Below, piece after piece: positions 1-5,634 of a DNA stretch of 5,957 nucleotides (positions within the stretch are counted from its first letter, which is position 1; the number at the start of each line of letters is the position of its first letter). The notes under the pieces were generated by a model. It was not told where the DNA came from. It made no database searches and saw nothing but the letters and a program-made list of their open reading frames with translations. The DNA comes from Desulfobacteraceae bacterium. GTDB taxonomy: Bacteria > Desulfobacterota > Desulfobacteria > Desulfobacterales > Desulfobacteraceae. The stretch spans positions 1 to 5,957 of the forward strand of contig PIVQ01000471.1 of assembly GCA_003354055.1 (NCBI GenBank). The letters run 5' to 3'. The position numbers and the translations under genes were made by a program.

Positions 1-126
1 TTTTGCCTTTTTCAGGGCACCGGCATAGAGACAAATCAACCCTATCAATGTAAAAAGCACCAGAAGAAAGTCCGGTTTAATCACCATCCAGACTATTTTT
101 GAAATCCAGAAAAAGAACGTATCCAT
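1..126 (-). CDS. YdcF/DUF218-like membrane-anchored protein, N-terminal fragment
   Basis: Reading the minus strand from an ATG at 126-124 gives 42 codons open to the window edge, so the gene is partial and continues to the left. The peptide starts MDTFFFWISKIVWMVIKP and is followed by a hydrophobic stretch (about residues 20-37) ending in a basic ALKKAK, that is, one N-terminal membrane anchor. The pattern 'FFWxSKxVWxxIxPD' plus a Leu-rich helix is what I associate with the N-terminus of YdcF/SanA/ElyC-type (DUF218) proteins, which are linked to envelope functions; that is family knowledge, and the catalytic DUF218 domain itself lies outside the window. A purine-rich AAGGGA (138-143, minus) sits 11 nt before the ATG. 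Another in-frame ATG at 138-136 abuts that motif too closely and is less likely. The alternative is an unrelated membrane protein. Confidence 0.6.
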   Translation of the reverse strand, partial: MDTFFFWISKIVWMVIKPDFLLVLFTLIGLICLYAGALKKAK

Positions 127-596
127 TATGAACGTCATCCCTTAGAAGTTAAATCAGCTTATGCCATGCATCAAAAAAGTAGATCTTACCGGGTATGGGG
201 AATTGTGGCAATACTGAAGACTCCAGAGAAAATGCAAAAACGGATTCAGAAGGTGGTATCATGCTTCAAAACCTGAAATCACTATATTCCAGCCGATAAG
301 AATGAAAGGTCTGAATGGTGATAGCCCCCACTTGCAGGTGCGACGTTTTTGATAAAAACTAAGGGTTTCCCTGATTTACATCACAATTTCATCATGGTAT
401 GAAAACAATAAAATCAGATCGGAAAATTTTCTAAATCATTGGCCATCGGTCATTTTGAGTGTTTCCGTTCAAGCTCAGAGTAAATTCTGAATCAAGGAGA
501 ACCTATATCACTGTAATCGGGAAAGGCTCGGTTAGTAGCTGTTCTTCTGTTCTTAATAAAAGCAACTATTCTTTAGAGTGTGGAGGATGAATCACA
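127..596. other. Intergenic region without a recognisable gene
   Basis: This 470-base gap separates the leftward YdcF-like gene from the rightward lipoprotein gene, so it should hold divergent promoters. I see no ORF worth calling: the plus-strand ATG frames at about 302 and 400 end after roughly 16 and 11 codons. Small symmetric elements are present: GTTTTT-gat-AAAAAC near 346-360, AGGG-ttt-CCCT at 362-372, and TCAGA-gtaaat-TCTGA at 475-490. An AAGGAG at 494-499 resembles a ribosome site but is followed by no ATG at proper distance and then by an in-frame stop. TTGAGT (455-460) is a possible -35, but its nearest -10-like TAAATT (481-486) is 20 nt away. No riboswitch class was recognised. Confidence 0.6.
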
Positions 597-1637
597 ATGA
601 AAAAGAGGTGTTTTAAAAGTTCTTTAGCTTTAATGCTGATTACCTGTGTCCTATTATGTGTCGGCTGTACCGGTCAGAAAAGTGCTTATGTCCAGCGGGT
701 TGATACATATTCCAGTGCAATGGAGAAAACTGCGGAAACAGTTGACGCTTCCTTAAAATCTCATGCTGCACTTCAGAACCAGGTGACGACCAGCCGAAAG
801 ATGGCCGACACAATTATCATAGGGACGTTTGATCCTGATACTCAACCGATCACAACTCCCGTTGATCCGGAAGCAAAGATTGTAATAAAAAGTGCAATAA
901 ACTTCCTTAAGGCATATGGCAGCCATTTGGCAAAATTAAACGGTACTAAGGATGTGACGGATAAAAACCTTAAAGCATTTGCCGTTTCCCTTTCAGAACT
1001 GGATGAGAATGCTGATTTTAAGGCGCTTATAAATGATGAGAATTTTGCAATTGATGATGGAGATATAAAAAATGTGGTAACGGGTATTCGAACTTTATCA
1101 CATTATTATATTGATCATAAAATATACAAGGATTTACCCGCACTGGCATCTGAGGCTGAGCCGACTATTGCAGAGACCATCGATTTCTTAATAAAAATCA
1201 ATGACGGTCTGAAAGCAAAGACAAATGCCCAGTACATAAGCATATTGGGTGATAAGGAAGATACAATTGACCTGTATCTGAGAAACTCCGATCCGAAAAT
1301 TCCGGATAACAAAAAAACATATACTAACGGTTTTGCGGTGGATTATGACCGGCTCGAGAAATTGATCGCAGAGTATGACCAATTGACTGCAGAAAAAAAG
1401 GCTTCGTTAAAGCAATTCGACAACACAAAAAAGGCAATGGAAAAACTTAAGGAAAATTTTTTCTGGCTTACGAATAATGATATCCCGAAATGTACAAAAG
1501 AGCAGCTTGGACTAATGAAGGATGCCGACGAGAATGCGGCTAATCCAACCTGTTATGATCCCCGGGAGATCTTGGTAATTTGGGCAAAGGCTGAAGAGGC
1601 ACTGGATTTCAGGAAAACAGTATTAAAAAAAAATTAG
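597..1637 (+). CDS. Predicted lipoprotein of unknown function
   Basis: A 346-aa protein with a classic export signal: basic MKKR, a hydrophobic core at residues 9-22, then Cys-Val-Gly-Cys with the presumed lipidated Cys at residue 24. The -3 position is Cys rather than the usual Leu, a small deviation. Residue +2 is Thr, not Asp, so by the Lol rule of Gram-negatives the protein would be sorted to the outer membrane. The mature part is highly charged and mostly helical, with a likely coiled coil at about 250-290 and two late cysteines (299, 319) that could form a disulfide in the periplasm. I recognise no domain. The start is supported by GGAGGA at 582-587, 9 nt upstream. The 25-nt gap to the next gene, which has its own ribosome site, suggests co-transcription. 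Lys/Asn-rich AT-leaning codon use differs from the regulator and phosphoesterase further right, which might hint at separate origin. Confidence 0.8.
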   Translation: MKKRCFKSSLALMLITCVLLCVGCTGQKSAYVQRVDTYSSAMEKTAETVDASLKSHAALQNQVTTSRKMADTIIIGTFDPDTQPITTPVDPEAKIVIKSAINFLKAYGSHLAKLNGTKDVTDKNLKAFAVSLSELDENADFKALINDENFAIDDGDIKNVVTGIRTLSHYYIDHKIYKDLPALASEAEPTIAETIDFLIKINDGLKAKTNAQYISILGDKEDTIDLYLRNSDPKIPDNKKTYTNGFAVDYDRLEKLIAEYDQLTAEKKASLKQFDNTKKAMEKLKENFFWLTNNDIPKCTKEQLGLMKDADENAANPTCYDPREILVIWAKAEEALDFRKTVLKKN

Positions 1638-1645
1638 TTCACTTT

Positions 1646-1652
1646 AAGGGGG
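1646..1652 (+). promoter_or_regulatory. Ribosome binding site for the 109-aa helical protein
   Basis: AAGGGGG lies 10 nt before the ATG at 1663, in the 25-nt gap after the lipoprotein stop codon. It fixes the start of the small gene and shows that this gene is translated independently, which supports it being real despite its small size. Confidence 0.6.
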
Positions 1653-1662
1653 TAATTTAGAC

Positions 1663-1992
1663 ATGGCTGAAGTTGTAAATTATAAAGACATCGGCTCCGA
1701 CATGGAGAAACTGATTAAAGATTTTAAAGATGCTACCAAAAATACCGACGACATTCTGTGGCGAAGAGATATGCGTGATATCCTGATCGGTGAATTAGAC
1801 GCGCTCGGTAATAAAGCCATTGAAGAGGCCGTTGAAGAGTACTCTCCGGGAACCGATAAATTTAAAGTTTTATTAAAATCTTTGGCTGATTTTAAAGAAA
1901 AATTGAGAAAAATTGCCGATACGGTAGAAAAAGCAGATAAGGTCATCGGCTGGCTGGCTAAGTTCGCAAAATATGCCGCCATTCTCGTATAA
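1663..1992 (+). CDS. Small helical protein of unknown function, paired with lipoprotein
   Basis: A 109-aa protein with no signal peptide, no cysteine and no motif I know. It is rich in Lys, Asp, Glu, Ala and Ile and reads as consecutive amphipathic helices: about 11-25, 34-60, 64-92 and 94-109. There is a short Ser-Pro-Gly break at 61-63. The C-terminus (about 93-109, KVIGWLAKFAKYAAILV) is the most hydrophobic part, with interspersed lysines, and could lie on a membrane or pack on a partner. It is probably cytoplasmic, whereas its operon partner is an exported lipoprotein, so a direct contact would need secretion by a non-Sec route or a membrane-inserting tail. An antisense frame of similar length exists but has no ribosome site and no sensible composition. 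Confidence 0.7.
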   Translation: MAEVVNYKDIGSDMEKLIKDFKDATKNTDDILWRRDMRDILIGELDALGNKAIEEAVEEYSPGTDKFKVLLKSLADFKEKLRKIADTVEKADKVIGWLAKFAKYAAILV

Positions 1993-1993
1993 G

Positions 1994-2007
1994 CTGTCAA
2001 AAGACAG
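1994..2007 (+). other. Short hairpin right after the helical-protein gene
   Basis: CTGTC-aaaa-GACAG is a perfect 5-bp stem with a 4-nt loop, starting 2 nt after the stop codon. With a one-base bulge the stem can extend to AAG/CTT. No T run follows, so it is more likely an mRNA 3'-end stabiliser or chance than a complete terminator. Confidence 0.35.
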
Positions 2008-2029
2008 ACTTCACTTGGTAGTTCAAAAT

Positions 2030-2083
2030 ATAATTCCCCCTTTGGAATGCCCTTACCCTGAGGGGCTCCTAAAGGGGAATTAT
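2030..2083. terminator. Large imperfect hairpin, probable bidirectional terminator
   Basis: The left arm ATAATTCCCCCTTT (2030-2043) pairs with AAAGGGGAATTAT (2071-2083) with a single bulged C. Inside, GGA/TCC (2044-2046 with 2067-2069) and GCCC/GGGC (2049-2052 with 2063-2066) continue the stem. The structure lies between the converging helical-protein gene (plus) and AraC gene (minus), the expected place for a shared terminator. No strong T tract follows on the plus strand; on the minus strand the stem is followed by ATTTTG, a weak one. So terminator function is likely from position but not textbook in form. Confidence 0.55.
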
Positions 2084-2111
2084 GGGAACTTAAAAAGCAG
2101 CTTAGGAAAAC

Positions 2112-2948
2112 TCACCGGGAACGGCCGGCCCGGCTGTACTGCCCGGGAGTAATACCGTAAATTTTTTTAAAGATCCGGTTCAGATGACTTTGATCAAAGA
2201 ACCCCACGGCAAGGGCGATGTCTGCCAAAGGGAAGCCTTTGCCCATCATCTCCTTGGCACGGGCTGCCCGGACATATGAAAGATAGGCATGGGGCGTCAG
2301 TCCGGTGTGGGCGGAAAACACCCTGAGCAGGTAATACTTGCTCATTTGGCTGAGTCGACTCAGTTCATCAAGGGTAATGGCCGTGTTGTACTTCTCTTGA
2401 ATATACGACTTGATTTTTGATACCCGGCTTTTTTCCTTTCCGGGCGTTGGGAATGCTTCAGGATCAGGTGCATGGCGTTGAACCACATGGTGAATCAGGT
2501 CGTAAAACCTTGATTCTTTCTCAAGAAAAGAAACGGCCGGGTCTTGGAAATCCCGGTGCAGGCAAAGGATTTCCCCGGCCAGGCGTTTATCCTTCAGCAC
2601 CCCTTTTTTAAAAAAGGGCATGGCGGCGTTTTTATTCTGCCCCTCTCCCAGAATGGATTCCAGCTGGCCCTGGGCCAGATAAAACATCCTGTACTGCCAC
2701 CCTGTTTCTGATACGGCAAAGCCGTTATGCACCTCTCCCGGATCAGCCAGGTTGATCTGACCCTCACTGGCCACAAGTTTCTCCCCACGGTAGTCAAATC
2801 CAAGCTGACCCTTTTCAATGGTACCGATTACATGACCGTCGTGAAAATGCGGGGAGAACTGATGACGGCAATAACTTGCATGGAGCAGCTCCAGATTGCC
2901 CAATTCAGGGATTTTTAAAAACGTAATTTTCTCTTTTGCTAACGGCAT
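2112..2948 (-). CDS. AraC-family transcriptional regulator with cupin sensor domain
   Basis: A 278-aa one-component regulator of usual length for the family. Residues about 20-95 form an AraC-type N-terminal cupin: His34, His36 and His39 in HFHDGHVIG, then the DPGEVH segment at 69-74, which typically shapes the effector pocket. Residues about 176-275 hold the DNA-binding domain: the first HTH around 191-216 (ITLDELSRLSQMSKYYLLR) and the second around 240-262 with the signature GFFDQSHLNRIFKKIYGITPGQYSR-type ending. Family members with this N-terminus usually respond to a small metabolite and often sit beside exporter genes, but no exporter is in view. The ATG at 2948-2946 is preceded by AAGGA at a short 4-nt spacing. 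It is divergent from the phosphoesterase gene, with 284 nt between starts, so it may control that gene, itself, or neither. Confidence 0.9.
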   Translation of the reverse strand: MPLAKEKITFLKIPELGNLELLHASYCRHQFSPHFHDGHVIGTIEKGQLGFDYRGEKLVASEGQINLADPGEVHNGFAVSETGWQYRMFYLAQGQLESILGEGQNKNAAMPFFKKGVLKDKRLAGEILCLHRDFQDPAVSFLEKESRFYDLIHHVVQRHAPDPEAFPTPGKEKSRVSKIKSYIQEKYNTAITLDELSRLSQMSKYYLLRVFSAHTGLTPHAYLSYVRAARAKEMMGKGFPLADIALAVGFFDQSHLNRIFKKIYGITPGQYSRAGRSR

Positions 2949-2993
2949 CGTATCCTTAAATTTGCCTGAGCCTATTTGGCAATCATGCTCTAA

Positions 2994-3018
2994 GGCGGCG
3001 TATCAAAAATAAACCGCC
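2994..3018. repeat. Short inverted repeat GGCGG/CCGCC upstream of araC-type gene
   Basis: GGCGG (2994-2998) and CCGCC (3014-3018) are perfect 5-bp arms around a 15-nt AT-rich centre. It lies about 46-70 nt upstream of the AraC-type start codon, a position where an autoregulatory operator or promoter-proximal hairpin could sit. Short enough to be chance. Confidence 0.25.
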
Positions 3019-3027
3019 CAGGTAATT

Positions 3028-3104
3028 GGCGTGACATTTCCAAAGACAGCTATCCGTTTAGGATAGTCTCTTTTGCCTGGACGATTTTAATTTGATGTCA
3101 CGCC
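3028..3104. repeat. Nested inverted repeats in divergent intergenic region
   Basis: The outer arms GGCGTGACAT (3028-3037) and ATGTCACGCC (3095-3104) are a perfect 10-bp inverted repeat. Within them CTATCC-gttta-GGATAG (3050-3066) forms a 6-bp hairpin, extendable by AGA/TCT (3044-3046 with 3067-3069) across a 3-nt bulge. In addition CCAGG (3018-3022) just outside can pair with CCTGG (3076-3080) inside, crossing the outer stem. The element sits between the divergent AraC and metallophosphoesterase starts. It may be paired operator half-sites, a structured leader RNA, or a miniature transposon-like element; no clear target-site duplication is visible beyond TAA-like flanks. Confidence 0.5.
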
Positions 3105-3169
3105 TAACATCCTATTATATTTTATCATATGAGAGAAGAAAGAAAATTTATTGGATAAAATTGCACTCA

Positions 3170-3197
3170 TTTTCATTTTAGGATATGACTATATAAA
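3170..3197 (+). promoter_or_regulatory. Candidate promoter of the metallophosphoesterase gene
   Basis: TTTTCA (3170-3175, 4 of 6 with the sigma70 -35) and TATAAA (3192-3197, 5 of 6 with the -10) are 16 nt apart. They lie about 35 nt upstream of the start codon and downstream of the nested inverted repeats. The region is AT-rich, so a chance match is possible. Confidence 0.35.
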
Positions 3198-3232
3198 CTT
3201 TTTCATACTATTACGCTCAGAAAGGAACATAC

Positions 3233-4552
3233 ATGATCCATCTCAGCATTGCCTGCAGCGCGAAACAACCGTTTCTCTTTCAGAACGACCCAGATGCCCT
3301 GGCACTCTCCCAGACACAGACACCATTCCCGGATACCCGTTTTTTTGTTATCTCGGACCCCCATCTTTATGACACAAGTCTGGGAACTACAGGTAAGGCT
3401 TTCCAGGATTATCTGGACGGTGACCGGAAACTTCTGGAACTCAGTGATGAGATCATTGCAACCGCAATCGGGAACATTGCCGGCCAGGCAGGAGATTTTG
3501 TCCTGGTCCCCGGGGATCTGACCAAAGACGGGGAGATGATCTGCCACAAGAAAATGGCTGCCCATTTGAGCAAGTTGAAAGCCTCCGGGAAAAAAGTTTT
3601 TGTTGTCCCGGGGAATCATGATATTGCCAATCCTGATGCAGTCCGTTTTTCAGGGTCCATAACCGAAACGGTTCCGACGATAGGACCTGAGGCCTTTAAG
3701 CAGATCTATCAGGATTTCGGCTATGGCCAGGCCCTTGTCCAGGATGAGGATTCATTAAGCTATGTGGCAGAGCCGGTACAGGGATTGTGGCTTTTGGCCT
3801 TAGATTCCTGCCGCTGGAAGGAAAACGTCCCTAATCATCACCCCATTACAGGCGGTGCCTTTTCCAAAGAGACCCTGGAGTGGATTGAACAACAGCTCAT
3901 CGCTGCCAAACGGGCCGGCAAGGCTGTTATGGTCATGCAGCACCATGGCATTATGGAACACTATCCGGCAAATGAAAAATTTTACGATGAGTACATTGTC
4001 AAAGACCATGAGAGATTCACGGAACTTCTGGCGGCCTACAAGGTGCCCCTGACATTTACCGGTCATTTCCATGCCCAGGATATCACCCTGAAAAAGATCG
4101 GAGACCAGGTTGTCTTTGATATAGAGACTGGTTCTCTGGCTACGGCCCCATGCCCCTATCGACGCATTGAATTTATAGGGGGAAGCACAGCCATGGTCAA
4201 AAGTACTGCCATCCGTTCCATTCCTTCCATGGGAGATGCATTTGGCGCTCATGCAGACGAGTATGTGATAGAAGGGACCAAAAAACTTGCCAATGCGGCT
4301 CTTGCCAAATACAAGGTAAGCCAGGAACAGTCAGACCTGATAAACCACCAGATTGCCAAGGCCTATACGGCCCATTTAAATGGGAATGAGGTCATGCCGG
4401 TCAACCCGTTGGATACCCAGGGGTTCAGCACCTGGCTCAAATTTGTCAGCTGGATGCAGGAAGATCTGATTCATGGGTGGTGGTCTGATCTACCGCCCGA
4501 GGACAGCAACCTGACCATCGACCTTACTACCGGAGATGTAAGCAAAGCATAA
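3233..4552 (+). CDS. Calcineurin-like metallophosphoesterase
   Basis: A 439-aa enzyme of the binuclear-metal phosphoesterase superfamily, which hydrolyses phosphomono- or diesters. All metal-site motifs are present in order: Asp42-x-His44 (SDPHLY), Gly94-Asp95 (VPGDLT), Gly127-Asn128-His129-Asp130, His237 in MQHHG, and Gly277-His278-x-His280. The catalytic part is about 35-315; the remaining 120 residues are a helical C-terminal extension with several Trp and no family I can name. Substrate cannot be read from sequence; a cyclic nucleotide is one possibility. AAAGGA at 3221-3226 lies 6 nt before the ATG. The family members most like this are often exported, yet no signal peptide is seen: the frame is closed by TAA at 3194-3196, and the LSIAC at residues 4-8 only resembles the end of a lipoprotein signal. 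The N-terminus may thus be cytoplasmic or truncated. Confidence 0.9.
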   Translation: MIHLSIACSAKQPFLFQNDPDALALSQTQTPFPDTRFFVISDPHLYDTSLGTTGKAFQDYLDGDRKLLELSDEIIATAIGNIAGQAGDFVLVPGDLTKDGEMICHKKMAAHLSKLKASGKKVFVVPGNHDIANPDAVRFSGSITETVPTIGPEAFKQIYQDFGYGQALVQDEDSLSYVAEPVQGLWLLALDSCRWKENVPNHHPITGGAFSKETLEWIEQQLIAAKRAGKAVMVMQHHGIMEHYPANEKFYDEYIVKDHERFTELLAAYKVPLTFTGHFHAQDITLKKIGDQVVFDIETGSLATAPCPYRRIEFIGGSTAMVKSTAIRSIPSMGDAFGAHADEYVIEGTKKLANAALAKYKVSQEQSDLINHQIAKAYTAHLNGNEVMPVNPLDTQGFSTWLKFVSWMQEDLIHGWWSDLPPEDSNLTIDLTTGDVSKA

Positions 4553-4586
4553 TTGTGCTTGAAGGAAAATTCACCCATCTGCCATA

Positions 4587-4748
4587 ATGGGGATGGTAAA
4601 GCATTTAAGCAGGCTGAAAGCCTCCGGAAAAAAGTTTTTTGTTGTCCCGGGAAACCATGATGTTGCCTCTCCCAAGGCAGCCCGTTTTTCAGGTTCCAAA
4701 ACAGAACCGATGCCCACAGGTGGATTTCAGGTTCGACTTGACATCTGA
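4587..4748 (+). pseudogene. Fragment of a second metallophosphoesterase gene
   Basis: A 53-codon open stretch whose residues 3-44 align without gaps to residues 108-149 of the intact phosphoesterase just upstream; by my count 31 of 42 are identical, including the metal-binding GNHD at residues 22-25. At the DNA level 4593-4718 corresponds to 3554-3679. Weaker nucleotide similarity reaches left to about 4577 with a one-base shift. The DxH, GD, HH and GHxH motifs are absent, the right end turns into unrelated sequence ending in TGA, and there is no ribosome site near the ATG (the nearest AAGGA is 20 nt away). It is best read as a relic of a tandem paralog. Its divergence shows it is not a recent copy of the neighbour. 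Expression as a mini-protein is possible but unsupported. Confidence 0.75.
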
Positions 4749-4766
4749 AAATTATTTAGTTAAGAA
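4738..4766 (+). promoter_or_regulatory. Candidate promoter of the CNB-oadG-oadB operon
   Basis: A perfect -35 consensus TTGACA (4738-4743) is followed 17 nt later by TAAGAA (4761-4766), a poor -10 with 3 of 6 matches. It overlaps the tail of the phosphoesterase fragment and is the best promoter-like signal before the CNB-domain gene. A poor -10 would fit activator dependence, but this is inference. Confidence 0.3.
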
Positions 4767-4786
4767 ACCAAGCTTACAGTAAATAG

Positions 4787-4793
4787 AAGGAGG
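4787..4793 (+). promoter_or_regulatory. Strong ribosome binding site of the CNB-domain gene
   Basis: AAGGAGG, a near-perfect anti-Shine-Dalgarno match, 5 nt before the ATG at 4799; it fixes this start and predicts efficient translation. Confidence 0.75.
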
Positions 4794-4798
4794 CACTT

Positions 4799-5242
4799 AT
4801 GAGTATTGATGCACATATTCTTAAACCCCTTGATTTTTTTACGGATTTTAGCACACATGAGTTAGAAGAGTGTGCAGCAGCGTTTAAATCCAGAACTGTC
4901 GAGGCCGGTGAGGTTCTAATTGAACAAGGAACTCCGGCCCTTACTTTCTTCATTATCCTCTCCGGAACATATGAGGTCTCTTTCAAAGAAGGCCATTCGA
5001 ATATTTTAGATCGGGTTGGTGAGGTTATGGGCTGGTCCACTGTTGTCCATCCATTCCACTATATCGGAACCGTTAAAGCCAAAAAGGGCGGAGAAGTGTT
5101 GGAAATATCGAGCCGTGTTTTTTTTGAACTGATCCAGGGAGACAATGCTCTGGGGGAAAAAATAATGAAAAAAATTGACAAAATCGCCTCAGAACGACGA
5201 ACCATAGCTGCAGGACCACAACAAACGAGACAGGAGGATTAA
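4799..5242 (+). CDS. Cyclic-nucleotide-binding-fold protein without DNA-binding domain
   Basis: A 147-aa protein consisting of a single CNB (CAP-effector-like) domain. Residues 9-30 (KPLDFFTDFSTHELEECAAAF) are the usual entry helix; 35-72 carry the beta-roll with EAGEVLIEQG and FIILSGTYEV; the phosphate-binding cassette follows at 74-94; 107-132 is a C-helix. No HTH follows, so it cannot act as a CRP-type repressor or activator by itself; it is more likely a sensor that binds another protein. The cassette keeps Gly74-Glu75 and the ending VKA, but aligned to E. coli CAP the Arg82-Ser83 pair is Tyr88-Ile89, so canonical cAMP binding is doubtful. It is the first gene of a cluster with sodium-pump subunits: its stop is 2 nt before the oadG start, so co-translation and a role in controlling the pump are plausible. 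Confidence 0.85.
   Translation: MSIDAHILKPLDFFTDFSTHELEECAAAFKSRTVEAGEVLIEQGTPALTFFIILSGTYEVSFKEGHSNILDRVGEVMGWSTVVHPFHYIGTVKAKKGGEVLEISSRVFFELIQGDNALGEKIMKKIDKIASERRTIAAGPQQTRQED
5232..5237 (+). promoter_or_regulatory. Ribosome binding site deciding the TTG start of oadG
   Basis: AGGAGG lies within the last codons of the upstream gene and 7 nt before the TTG at 5245. It supports the TTG start over the next in-frame ATG 14 codons later, which would remove the conserved N-terminus. The overlap suggests translational coupling. Confidence 0.7.
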
Positions 5243-5244
5243 TT

Positions 5245-5634
5245 TTGTACGGATTAGAAGCCATAAGTGCTTATAATGGCTGGGCAATGGCCATTATAGG
5301 ACCGCTGATAGTAATGTCGGGATTAACCATCCTGTCCATTCTCATCTCTCAACTGCATAAACTGGTTGCCATCTTTGACAAAAAAGAGAAGCCTACCACA
5401 GAACCCGCTGTTAAGAGCATATCAGTTCCCAAGGTATTGCCCATAGACATTTCGGAAACAGCCGAAATATATCAGCAGCTTATTGACACACTTGAACAAC
5501 CTTTTGAGTTAAGTGATCTTTACCGGGTTGCAGAGGAAAACGATTTTCCGCACCCTGTTCTGACTATTAGCCGTTTTAGAGATGCCGAGATACTGACACA
5601 GGCTGGTGAGGGTGTATTTATTTGGAACAGATAA
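5245..5634 (+). CDS. oadG: OadG-type gamma subunit of sodium-pumping decarboxylase
   Basis: A 129-aa membrane protein starting at TTG. One transmembrane helix at about 13-37 is followed by the family-like segment SILISQLHKLVAIFDKKEK; the GLEAIS-NGWAMA--GPLIV pattern before and in the helix is typical of OadG-family small subunits. In the known oxaloacetate, methylmalonyl-CoA and glutaconyl-CoA decarboxylases this subunit anchors and assembles the complex on the inner membrane. A polar linker (about 46-68) leads to a compact C-terminal segment (about 70-129, FELSDLYRVAEENDF to GEGVFIWNR) that looks like a small winged-helix-type fold; the short classical OadG lacks it. Which substrate the complex decarboxylates cannot be told, as the carboxyltransferase alpha and biotin subunits are not in view. 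Confidence 0.8.
   Translation: MYGLEAISAYNGWAMAIIGPLIVMSGLTILSILISQLHKLVAIFDKKEKPTTEPAVKSISVPKVLPIDISETAEIYQQLIDTLEQPFELSDLYRVAEENDFPHPVLTISRFRDAEILTQAGEGVFIWNR

Noticed and set aside
501..596. Possible riboswitch (c-di-GMP-like GGGAAAGGC motif) before the lipoprotein gene
   Set aside because: The other conserved blocks of that class are absent and no closing stem could be found.
1680..2000. 106-aa minus-strand ORF opposite the helical-protein gene
   Set aside because: No ribosome site and Ser/Leu-rich composition typical of an antisense shadow; the plus-strand gene has a good AAGGGGG site and coherent helices.
3024..3044. Sigma54-like -24/-12 promoter at TTGGCGTGACATTTCC
   Set aside because: The -12 element lacks the key GC (it reads TTCCA) and the site is inside the inverted repeat.
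3028..3104. Insertion sequence or intact MITE
   Set aside because: No transposase, only 77 bp, and no convincing target-site duplication; described instead as nested inverted repeats.
3151..3372. 73-aa plus-strand ORF with a hydrophobic N-terminus overlapping the phosphoesterase start
   Set aside because: It begins at a TTG without a ribosome site and after 28 residues runs out of frame inside the well-supported phosphoesterase gene; kept only as a hint of a possible lost signal sequence.
3800..4252. 150-aa minus-strand ORF inside the phosphoesterase gene
   Set aside because: Lies wholly opposite conserved catalytic motifs of the phosphoesterase and has no family-like sequence.
4621..4660. 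Apparent frameshift in the phosphoesterase fragment at the A6-G-T6 run
   Set aside because: Recounting shows one G lost and one T gained relative to the intact copy, which cancel; the frame stays open through GNHD.
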